Origin: Methylorubrum extorquens
Lineage (GTDB): Bacteria > Pseudomonadota > Alphaproteobacteria > Rhizobiales > Beijerinckiaceae
Direction of reading: 5' to 3'
Assembly: GCA_019695455.1 (NCBI GenBank)
Contig: JAEUAC010000224.1
Span: forward strand, 1-6,838
DNA: 6,838 bases
Shown: positions 1 through 4,789 of the stretch, in pieces
Layout: every line of letters begins with the position of its first letter
Numbering within the stretch: the first letter of the stretch is position 1
Translations under genes and position numbers: made by a program
Notes under the pieces: generated by a model
Told to the model about the DNA's origin: nothing
Databases searched by the model: none
The model's input: the letters and a program-made list of their open reading frames with translations, nothing else

Positions 1-84
1 GACGTGGACGATCCCATCGGCGATCATCTCGGCGCGGTCGTAGCGCCAGGTGACGTGGAGGGGGCGCCCGTCGGAATCCAGCAT
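1..84 (-). CDS. Hemolysin III family membrane protein, N-terminal fragment
   Basis: Only the first 28 codons lie in the window; the gene continues past base 1. The visible peptide contains YDRAEMIADGIVHV (about residues 15-28). This resembles the charged pre-membrane segment (RAE-x-IADG-x-VH) that opens hemolysin III/YqfA-type proteins of the PAQR-related superfamily, which are integral membrane proteins of uncertain activity with seven helices. The ATG at 82-84 is preceded by a strong Shine-Dalgarno match (GGAGGGG, about 5 bases upstream), which supports this start. The gene lies 66 bases downstream of the antitoxin gene on the same strand, so it could be co-transcribed with it or have its own promoter; I see no clear terminator or promoter between them. 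The family call rests on a short segment, so it is moderate in confidence; the presence of a real gene start is more secure. Confidence 0.55.
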   Translation of the reverse strand, partial: MLDSDGRPLHVTWRYDRAEMIADGIVHV

Positions 85-150
85 GCAGCCCCTCCGCTCG
101 CGCAGGAACGCGTCAGGATGATGACGCCGACCGATCCGTCTGGAGCCGGG

Positions 151-405
151 TCAAGCCGCGAGATCCGGCAGGGCATCCTCGACGGCGCGCCGGACGAACT
201 CCTCGCGCGACACGCCGCTCCGCTCGGCCTCCGCCTCGACGCGACGGAGAAGCTCGGGGGGCAACGTCACGGCGTCGCCCGCCGCGGACGGAAGGACGAA
301 CCGCGCGGGGCTAAAGCTAGACAGATCGTAATCAGACAGGTCGGCCGTCGCGACGAACTCTTCGGCGGCAAGGTCGCTCCGAAGATCAGGAAGTTTCTTC
401 AGCAT
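151..405 (-). CDS. brnA: BrnA/CopG-like ribbon-helix-helix antitoxin
   Basis: An 84-residue protein that fits the antitoxin of a type II BrnT/BrnA toxin-antitoxin pair. The N-terminal half (about 1-40, with EEFVATADLSDYDLSSF) resembles the toxin-embracing segment of these antitoxins. The C-terminal half (about 44-80, DAVTLPPELLRRVEAEAERSG then VSREEFVRRAVEDAL, read as two pieces) has the strand-helix-helix pattern of a ribbon-helix-helix DNA-binding domain. In the family, BrnA neutralises BrnT by direct binding and represses its own operon as an oligomer. Its ATG lies inside the end of brnT (20-base overlap), the classical toxin-first order. A very strong Shine-Dalgarno (GGGAGGTGA, bases 412-420) within brnT should favour high antitoxin synthesis. 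Local GC is lower than in the neighbouring dehydrogenase genes. The family call comes from pattern recognition and the adjacent toxin; the exact subfamily (BrnA versus another CopG-type antitoxin) is less sure. Confidence 0.85.
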   Translation of the reverse strand: MLKKLPDLRSDLAAEEFVATADLSDYDLSSFSPARFVLPSAAGDAVTLPPELLRRVEAEAERSGVSREEFVRRAVEDALPDLAA

Positions 406-691
406 ATCGGCTCACCTCCCGAAGATGCATGTATCGCAAGCTGATCGGCCGGATCATGTCACGATCGTCGCGTCTTCGCATGGTGAAGACGACGAACACG
501 AACCGTCCGGCTCGGGTCTGGCCGATCGCGAAGAGCCGGGCCTCCCGGTCGGAGTGACGCGGGTCGGGAGCGATCGACAGCTTCGGATCGGCGAAGACCT
601 CCTCCGCCTCGGCGTGGCTGACCCCATGGGCGAGGCATTTCGCGCGGTTGCCGTCGTCCCAATCGAACCCGTCGACGGGAAGATCGATCAT
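386..691 (-). CDS. brnT: BrnT-family ribonuclease toxin
   Basis: A 101-residue protein with the BrnT (formerly DUF497) signature. FDWDDGNRAKCLAHGVSHAE lies near the N-terminus (about 9-28, matching F-x-W-D-x-x-K-x-x-x-N-x-x-K-HGVSF of the family), followed by EEVFADP (30-36), DPRHSDREARLFAIGQT (43-59), a FVFVVFT strand (64-70) and a C-terminal RPISLRYMHLREVSRY block (81-96). BrnT proteins have a RelE-like fold and act as ribonucleases that stop translation, held in check by BrnA. The length is typical. One oddity is RPISLRYM, where many members read R-I-I-S-A-R-x-M; the change to Leu is conservative in charge and the Arg is kept, so activity is plausible. The ATG (689-691) has a modest SD (GGAG, 5 bases upstream) and sits 27 bases after the stop of the dehydrogenase large subunit, leaving little room for an independent promoter. 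The stop overlaps brnA. Confidence 0.88.
   Translation of the reverse strand: MIDLPVDGFDWDDGNRAKCLAHGVSHAEAEEVFADPKLSIAPDPRHSDREARLFAIGQTRAGRFVFVVFTMRRRDDRDMIRPISLRYMHLREVSRYAEETS
412..420 (-). promoter_or_regulatory. Strong internal Shine-Dalgarno for brnA
   Basis: The minus strand reads GGGAGGTGA, six bases before the brnA ATG and wholly inside the brnT coding sequence. It is a nearly full-length complement to the 3' end of 16S rRNA. The brnT start has only GGAG. This supports the chosen brnA start and predicts more antitoxin than toxin per transcript. Confidence 0.8.
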
Positions 692-718
692 GGCAGCTCC
701 GGACGAAGCGGCTCGCCG

Positions 719-3118
719 CTACTCCGCCGCCATCGGCAGCGCCCGCGCCCGGACGGCGCGCCAGACGGCCGCGGGGGTCGCCGGCATGGCGATGTCCTCG
801 TGGCCGAGCGCGTCCGTGACGGCGTTGATGACGGCCGGCGGCGCCGCGATCGCGCCCGCCTCGCCGCAGCCCTTGATGCCGAGCGGGTTGGAGGGGCACG
901 GCGTGACCGTCATGCCGATGGCGATCTCGGGCAGGTCGTGCGCCCGCGGCATGGCGTAGTCCATGAAGGACGCCGTCACGAGCTGCCCCGTCTCGTCGTA
1001 GCGGGCGCCCTCCATGAGCGCCTGCCCGACGCCCTGGGCGATCCCGCCATGCACCTGCCCCTCGACGATCATGGGGTTGATGACGTTGCCGAAATCGTCG
1101 ACGGCCGTGAAGCGCTCGATCGTCGTCACGCCGGTCGCGGGATCGATCTCGACCTCGCAGATGTGGACGCCCGCCGGGAAGGTGAAGTTCGTCGGATCGT
1201 AGAACGCCCCCTCCTTCAGGCCGGGCTCGAGCTCGGACCCGTTGAACTTGTGGGCGACATAGGCCTGGAGCGCGGTGTCCGCGAAGCCCAGCGAGCGGTC
1301 GGTGCCCGCCACCGTGAAGGCGCCGTCCTTGAACTCGATGTCCTGTTCGGACGCCTCGAGCACGTGCGCGGCGACCTTCCTGCCCTTGGCGATCACCTTG
1401 TCGAGCGCCTTCGCGACCGCCGACATGCCGACGGCGCCCGAGCGCGAGCCGTAGGTCCCCATGCCGAACTGGACCTTGTCCGTGTCCCTGTGGACGATCT
1501 TGACCGCGTCGATCGGGACGCCGAGCCGGTCCGACACGAGCTGGGCGAAGGTCGTCTCGTGGCCCTGGCCGTGGCTGTGGGAGCCGGTCAGCACCTCGAT
1601 GTTGCCGGTCGGGTTGACCCGCACCTCCGCCGATTCCCACAGACCCACGCCGGCGCCGAGCGAGCCCACGGCCTGCGAGGGGGCGATGCCGCAGGCCTCG
1701 ATATAGGCCGAGTAGCCGAGGCCGCGGAGCCGCCCGCGCCGTTCGCTGTCCGCCCGGCGGGCCGCGAAGCCCGCCGTGTCGGCCATCTCCAGCGCCTTGG
1801 TCAGCGCGGCGTCGTAGTCGCCAGCGTCGTAGCTCATGATGACGGGCGTCTGGTGCGGGAAGCTCCGCACGAAGTTGCGGCGGCGGAACGCGACCGGATC
1901 GAGCCCGAGCTCGCGCGCCGCGACCTCGACGAGGCGCTCCACCACGAAGGTCGCCTCCGGCCGGCCCGCGCCCCGGTAGGCGTCCACCGGGGCCGTGTTC
2001 GTGTAGACGGCGTCCACCTCGGCATGGATCGCCGGGATCGCGTACTGGCCCGAGAGCAGCGTCGCGTAGAGGTAGGTCGGGACCGAGGACGCGAAGGTCG
2101 ACAGATACGCGCCGAGATTGGCCGTCGTGTGCACGCGCAGGCCCGTGATGCGGTGCTCGGCATCGGTCGCGAGCTCGGCCCGGGTGACGTGGTCGCGACC
2201 ATGCGCGTCGGCCAGGAAGGCCTCACTCCGGTCGGAGGTCCACTTCACCGGCCGCTTGAGCCGTCGCGCGGCCCACAGGCAGACCACCTCCTCGGCATAG
2301 ACGAAGATCTTCGATCCGAACCCGCCGCCGACGTCGGGCGCGACCACGCGCAGCTTGTGCTCGGGCGCGAGCCCCACGAAGGCCGACAGGATCAGGCGGG
2401 CGACATGCGGGTTCTGGCTCGTCGTGTGGAGGGTCCAGGCCTCCTCGCCGGGATCGTACTCCCCGATCGCGACCCGCGGCTCCATCGGGTTCGGCACCAG
2501 CCGGTTGTTGGTGAGATCGATCCGCGTGACGTGGGCGGCGGAGGCGAAGGCCGCCTCCGTCTCGGCCTTGTTGCCGATCTCCCACTCGAACACGGTGTTG
2601 CCGGCGATCCCCTCGTGCACCTCGGGCTGGCCGGGGGCCCGCGCCTTGGCGACGTCCGTCACGGAGGGCCGCACGTCGTAGTCGACGACGATCGCCTCCG
2701 CGGCGTCCTGAGCCTCCCGCAGCGTGCGGGCGACCACCACGGCCACGTGGTCGCCGACATAGCGCACGACGTCCTTGGCGAGCGCCGGATGGGCGCCCGC
2801 CTTCATGGGCGAGCCGTCCTTCGAATGGATCATCCAGCCGCAGATGAGGCCGCCGACATCCTCGTCGGTCAGCGCGTCGAAGGCGTCGACCTTGCGGAAG
2901 TCGCGCCCCGTGTAGACGGCCTCGACGCCCGGCATGGTGGCGGCCGCCGCGACGTCGATCGACCGGATGCGCGCATGCGCGTGCGGCGAGCGCAGGAACG
3001 AGGCGTGGAGCTGGCCGTCGCGGTTGATGTCGTCGGTGTAGCGGCCGCGCCCCGTCAGGAAGCGCCTGTCCTCGAGGCGCAGCACGCGCGCGCCGATCCC
3101 GGTCCCGTTGGCCGCCAT
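719..3118 (-). CDS. Molybdenum hydroxylase large subunit (form II CoxL-like, xanthine dehydrogenase family)
   Basis: A 799-residue molybdopterin-cytosine-dinucleotide-binding catalytic subunit of the xanthine dehydrogenase/aerobic CO dehydrogenase family. The N-terminal domain opens with IGARVLRLEDRRFLTGRGRY (about 8-27), the usual first block. The cofactor-binding domains carry GGGFGSK (264-270), AYRGAGR (380-386), GQGHET (517-522) and GSRSGAVG (557-564). GCGEAG (750-755) supplies the conserved catalytic glutamate (E753). The active-site loop is AYRGAGR, the form II type, not the AYxCSFR loop of genuine form I CO dehydrogenase, so the Cu-S-Mo cysteine is absent. Form II enzymes hydroxylate varied substrates (aldehydes, N-heterocycles and others), and CO oxidation should not be assumed. 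The length is normal and no domain is broken. The ATG is backed by GGGGAGGAACGC just upstream. It follows the [2Fe-2S] subunit after 90 bases and is followed by brnT after 27 bases. The substrate is unknown. Confidence 0.95.
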   Translation of the reverse strand: MAANGTGIGARVLRLEDRRFLTGRGRYTDDINRDGQLHASFLRSPHAHARIRSIDVAAAATMPGVEAVYTGRDFRKVDAFDALTDEDVGGLICGWMIHSKDGSPMKAGAHPALAKDVVRYVGDHVAVVVARTLREAQDAAEAIVVDYDVRPSVTDVAKARAPGQPEVHEGIAGNTVFEWEIGNKAETEAAFASAAHVTRIDLTNNRLVPNPMEPRVAIGEYDPGEEAWTLHTTSQNPHVARLILSAFVGLAPEHKLRVVAPDVGGGFGSKIFVYAEEVVCLWAARRLKRPVKWTSDRSEAFLADAHGRDHVTRAELATDAEHRITGLRVHTTANLGAYLSTFASSVPTYLYATLLSGQYAIPAIHAEVDAVYTNTAPVDAYRGAGRPEATFVVERLVEVAARELGLDPVAFRRRNFVRSFPHQTPVIMSYDAGDYDAALTKALEMADTAGFAARRADSERRGRLRGLGYSAYIEACGIAPSQAVGSLGAGVGLWESAEVRVNPTGNIEVLTGSHSHGQGHETTFAQLVSDRLGVPIDAVKIVHRDTDKVQFGMGTYGSRSGAVGMSAVAKALDKVIAKGRKVAAHVLEASEQDIEFKDGAFTVAGTDRSLGFADTALQAYVAHKFNGSELEPGLKEGAFYDPTNFTFPAGVHICEVEIDPATGVTTIERFTAVDDFGNVINPMIVEGQVHGGIAQGVGQALMEGARYDETGQLVTASFMDYAMPRAHDLPEIAIGMTVTPCPSNPLGIKGCGEAGAIAAPPAVINAVTDALGHEDIAMPATPAAVWRAVRARALPMAAE

Positions 3119-3179
3119 GCGTTCCTCCCCGTCGTGTCCTCCGCGCCGCCTCTTCGGGCGGTCGCGTCGTCTGGTCCGT

Positions 3180-3203
3180 CGGCCGGGCGTCTCCGCCCGG
3201 CCG
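3180..3203 (-). promoter_or_regulatory. Stable GAGA-tetraloop hairpin between small and large subunit genes
   Basis: A perfect 10-base-pair GC-rich stem (3180-3189 with 3194-3203) closes a four-base loop that reads GAGA in the minus-strand transcript, a GNRA-type tetraloop. It begins about five bases after the small-subunit stop codon. There is no U-tract after it, so it is unlikely to be a simple intrinsic terminator. It may protect mRNA ends or tune the ratio of the two subunits. A weaker 5-bp hairpin lies at 3146-3161 in the same 90-base gap. Confidence 0.5.
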
Positions 3204-3208
3204 GCCGG

Positions 3209-3703
3209 CTATTCGGCCGCCTGCCGCATCGGCGAGGCCGCCATGTCGCGCGCGCCGGCGGCGATCGACTTCACGATGTTGTGGTAGCCGGTGCAGCGGC
3301 AGAGATTGCCTTCCAGCTCCTCGCGGATGGTGGTCTCGGGCAGGTCGTTGCCGAGCCGGTGCACCATGTCGACGGCGGTCATGATCATGCCCGGCGTGCA
3401 GAAGCCGCATTGCAGGCCGTGATGCTCGCGGAAGGCGGCCTGCATCGGGTGCAGCTCGGCGCCGTTCGCCAGCCCCTCGATGGTCAGCACGTCGGCGCCC
3501 TCGCATTGCAGCGCCAGCATGGTGCAGGCCTTCACGGCCTGGCCGTCCACGTGGACCACGCAGGCGCCGCACTGGCTCGTGTCGCAGCCGACATGTGTGC
3601 CGGTCAGCCGCAGCGTCTCCCGCAGATACTGGACGAGCAGGGTGCGAGGATCGACCTCGCCCGAGACCGCCTTGCCGTTCACCGTCATGGAAACGGACGC
3701 CAT
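3209..3703 (-). CDS. [2Fe-2S] small subunit of the molybdenum hydroxylase (CoxS-like)
   Basis: A 164-residue electron-transfer subunit with two iron-sulfur clusters. The N-terminal plant-ferredoxin-type domain has cysteines C40, C45, C48 and C60 (GCDTSQCGAC then KAC). The C-terminal [2Fe-2S] helical domain has C99/C102 (QCGFCTPGM) and C135/C137 (CRCTGYHNIV). All eight ligands are present. The protein passes electrons from the molybdenum site of the large subunit to a flavin subunit or another acceptor. The frame stays open far upstream, but the ATG at 3701-3703 is chosen because GGGAGGG lies about 6 bases before it and because family proteins begin with this beta-strand (SVSMTVNGKAV). It is the first gene of the dehydrogenase operon. 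A CoxM-like flavin subunit, the usual third component, is not found on either side within the window. Confidence 0.95.
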   Translation of the reverse strand: MASVSMTVNGKAVSGEVDPRTLLVQYLRETLRLTGTHVGCDTSQCGACVVHVDGQAVKACTMLALQCEGADVLTIEGLANGAELHPMQAAFREHHGLQCGFCTPGMIMTAVDMVHRLGNDLPETTIREELEGNLCRCTGYHNIVKSIAAGARDMAASPMRQAAE

Positions 3704-3750
3704 TGCCGACCCTCCCGCGGCCGCCGCCCGTTCTCCGGGGCGGCCCGCGC

Positions 3751-3771
3751 TTCGAACTGTTCCGAACCGAA
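3751..3771. repeat. Short direct/inverted repeat near the predicted transcription start
   Basis: CGAAC occurs at 3753-3757 and 3763-3767, exactly ten bases (one helical turn) apart. The second copy is part of the odd palindrome GTTCCGAAC (3759-3767). The element is flanked by TTCG and CGAA. It overlaps the predicted start site just after the candidate -10, a position typical of repressor operators. The element is short and could be chance. Confidence 0.3.
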
Positions 3772-3799
3772 TGTGGACGAGGCCGACCGGCAGGGTCAA
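3770..3799 (-). promoter_or_regulatory. Candidate sigma-70-type promoter for the dehydrogenase operon
   Basis: On the minus strand TTGACC (3799-3794) matches the -35 consensus at five of six positions and is preceded by C, as is common in alphaproteobacteria. After an 18-base spacer, CACATT (3775-3770) is a weak -10. The predicted start near 3763 would give a leader of about 60 bases before the small-subunit ATG. The -35 is convincing and the -10 is not, which would fit an activator-dependent promoter. No other good promoter-like pair is visible in the gap. Confidence 0.4.
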
Positions 3800-3832
3800 G
3801 CACGGTCGGGCGCGGATCGCGCCGGACCGTGC
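3800..3832. promoter_or_regulatory. 33-base near-perfect inverted repeat abutting the -35 box
   Basis: Bases 3800-3807 pair with 3825-3832 and 3809-3814 pair with 3818-3823. That gives 14 base pairs with a single mismatch (3808/3824) and a three-base centre. The arms read GCACGGTC and GACCGTGC. On the minus strand the repeat ends on the base before TTGACC. It could be an operator or activator site centred near -53, or the stem of a terminator for the upstream operon, whose last stop codon is 88 bases away; only two T residues follow the stem, so it is a poor intrinsic terminator. Confidence 0.55.
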
Positions 3833-3844
3833 GCCGGATCGCGC
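3813..3844. repeat. Ten-base direct repeat, 22-base period
   Basis: CGGATCGCGC occurs at 3813-3822 and again at 3835-3844, a 22-base (about two helical turns) spacing on the same face of the helix. The first copy overlaps the centre of the 33-base inverted repeat. Position upstream of a promoter suggests protein binding sites, but GC-rich DNA gives such repeats by chance fairly often. Confidence 0.35.
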
Positions 3845-3920
3845 GACGATGCCGTCGCGGCCGCCCTGTCCGGCTAAGCCCGCGGTGCCGCGCGGTCGGA
3901 GAGCGCTGACGCGGCCGGAT

Positions 3921-4373
3921 TCAGGCGAAGCCGATCCAGCGCCCCGCGAGCAGGACGGCGAGCCAGAGGGCCAGGGACGCGGCGGCCCGCAGGCGGGTCG
4001 CGAACGGCACCGCGTCGCCCGTCGGCAGGCCGCCGCGGTGCTGGAGGGCGACGGTGAGGAGGGCGGCCGCGAGCAGGGCCAGCTTCGCCAGGAAGGCGGG
4101 ATTGGCCAGGTACTCGGCCGGACGGACCGTGAACAGCCAGAGCCCGGTCGCGACGGCGAGCCCCGCCCCGCAGGCGGCCGAGCGCACGAGCACGGGCGCC
4201 AGCACGGCGACCGGGGCGGACCGGAACAGCCCGAGGAGCCGCAGATCGAGCGGCAGGATCGCACCGACGAGCACGGAGAGACCCAGGACATGGGCGGCGT
4301 TGACCAGGAGGTACGCCGTCCCGGACGTGCGCAGATAGGCGGCGCCCGGCCAGGCGGCGAGCGCCTCCACCAT
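3921..4373 (-). CDS. DUF6644-like four-helix integral membrane protein
   Basis: A 150-residue hydrophobic protein with about four membrane helices (roughly residues 20-42, 53-83, 93-110 and 128-148). The first helix carries NAAHVLGLSVLVGAILPLDL (25-44), with the conserved-looking His28 and the L-D-L-R-L-L-G run that follows. This resembles small membrane proteins now grouped as DUF6644, often met beside DUF6152 genes; their function is unknown. The start is taken as the ATG at 4371-4373, which overlaps the stop of the DUF6152 gene by one base (TGATG). No Shine-Dalgarno precedes it, so translation is probably coupled to the upstream gene; a longer reading to 4568 is rejected because its extra N-terminus is Arg/Pro-rich out-of-frame translation of that gene. 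A heme- or quinone-linked role is possible from the membrane histidine but is only a guess. Confidence 0.8.
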   Translation of the reverse strand: MVEALAAWPGAAYLRTSGTAYLLVNAAHVLGLSVLVGAILPLDLRLLGLFRSAPVAVLAPVLVRSAACGAGLAVATGLWLFTVRPAEYLANPAFLAKLALLAAALLTVALQHRGGLPTGDAVPFATRLRAAASLALWLAVLLAGRWIGFA

Positions 4374-4750
4374 CACGGCGTGCGGATGCGCTCGGGATAG
4401 AGGTCGTAGCTGCGGCCGGCGAGCGTGATGCGGACGGCCTTCATGTGCGTTCGCGCCTTGTCGAGCGACCGGTTGCCGAGCACCGTGACGGGGTCGCCCG
4501 GCTTCGCGGTGTCGCCGCGGAAGCCGGACCGCTCGGTCTGCGAGGGGTTGCCGAGATCCACCTGCCACAGGGCGCCGTCCGCGGCGGCGACCTGCAGCAT
4601 GGGATGGGGCGGCGCCATCGCGATCGTCTGGATCCGCCCCTCGAGCGTCATCTGCTCGCCCTCGGCCCAGGACCAGCCGTGATGCGCGAGCGCGGCGGAC
4701 CCGGCGAGCGCGAGCGCGAGGCCGGCCATGACGAGACGTGGGACGTTCAT
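4373..4750 (-). CDS. Exported DUF6152 family protein with mature His-His N-terminus
   Basis: A 125-residue protein with a clear Sec signal peptide (basic start, hydrophobic residues 7-18, A-L-A before position 23). Predicted cleavage leaves a mature protein of about 103 residues beginning HHGWSWAEG. The body matches the DUF6152 pattern: an EGRIQTI strand (37-43), PPHPMLQV (47-54) with His49, LWQVDLGNPSQTERSGF (61-77), and a KPGDPVTVLG OB-fold-like turn (83-92). The function of the family is unknown. The ATG at 4748-4750 is supported by GGAGGAG five bases upstream; a longer open frame to 4816 lacks these features. It lies 37 bases after the redoxin gene and overlaps the membrane protein gene by one base. 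An amino-terminal histidine plus internal histidines (23, 24, 49, 102) would suit copper or other metal binding, by analogy with histidine-brace proteins; this is inference. Confidence 0.85.
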   Translation of the reverse strand: MNVPRLVMAGLALALAGSAALAHHGWSWAEGEQMTLEGRIQTIAMAPPHPMLQVAAADGALWQVDLGNPSQTERSGFRGDTAKPGDPVTVLGNRSLDKARTHMKAVRITLAGRSYDLYPERIRTP

Positions 4751-4761
4751 CGGATCTCCTC

Positions 4762-4789
4762 CGGGCGCGACGACGGGCCCGCGCCCGTC
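4762..4789 (-). promoter_or_regulatory. Mutually exclusive hairpins before the DUF6152 start
   Basis: Two overlapping perfect stems fill the 37-base gap. Stem A is 4772-4778 with 4783-4789 (7 bp, 4-base loop). Stem B is 4762-4769 with 4780-4787 (8 bp, 10-base loop). They share sequence and cannot form together. Stem B ends on the first base of the GGAGGAG Shine-Dalgarno, whereas stem A overlaps the redoxin stop codon and leaves the SD free. This could couple translation of the two genes, although GC-rich spacers often fold this way. Confidence 0.35.

Larger units (their letters stand above)
3704..3920. other. Intergenic regulatory gap between two operons
   Basis: 217 bases without a credible gene, separating the envelope-redox operon from the dehydrogenase operon. 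The gap holds a 33-base inverted repeat, a 10-base direct repeat, a candidate promoter and a short repeated element near its start site, described separately. The minus-strand frame upstream of the small subunit is open through the gap, but its translation is unlike any protein and is best read as a high-GC artefact. Confidence 0.7.

Noticed and set aside
4..444. Plus-strand open frame of 146 codons at the window start
   Set aside because: It lies opposite the hemolysin III start and the antitoxin gene, both supported by family motifs and Shine-Dalgarno sites.
707..720. Small hairpin (AGCGG, CTCG loop, CCGCT) at the large-subunit stop codon as a terminator
   Set aside because: Only five base pairs and no U-tract; too weak to argue that transcription stops before brnT.
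459..1640. Minus-strand open frame of 393 codons overlapping the large subunit and brnT
   Set aside because: It is the large-subunit and toxin DNA read in another frame, Arg/Gly-rich, without motifs or a Shine-Dalgarno.
1949..1999. Calling the enzyme an aerobic CO dehydrogenase
   Set aside because: The active-site loop is AYRGAGR rather than the copper-binding AYxCSFR type, so a CO-oxidising role is not supported.
2223..3803. Minus-strand open frame of 526 codons crossing both dehydrogenase genes
   Set aside because: Same cause: an Arg-rich alternative frame of genes whose correct frames are unambiguous.
425..3877. A plus-strand open frame of 1150 codons opposite the dehydrogenase and toxin genes
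   Set aside because: It is very rich in Arg, Gly, Ala, Asp and His, has no recognisable domain, and runs antisense to two genes with complete family motifs. Long antisense frames are expected in DNA of this GC content.
3209..4291. Possible N-terminal extension or fusion of the small subunit with upstream sequence
   Set aside because: The frame is open, but the added 196 residues are Ser/Arg/Pro-rich and unlike any domain, and the internal ATG has a strong Shine-Dalgarno and matches the family's N-terminus.
3480..4400. Plus-strand open frame of 306 codons covering the intergenic gap
   Set aside because: Low-complexity Arg/Gly/Pro/Glu translation, opposite three supported genes; no reason to call a gene.
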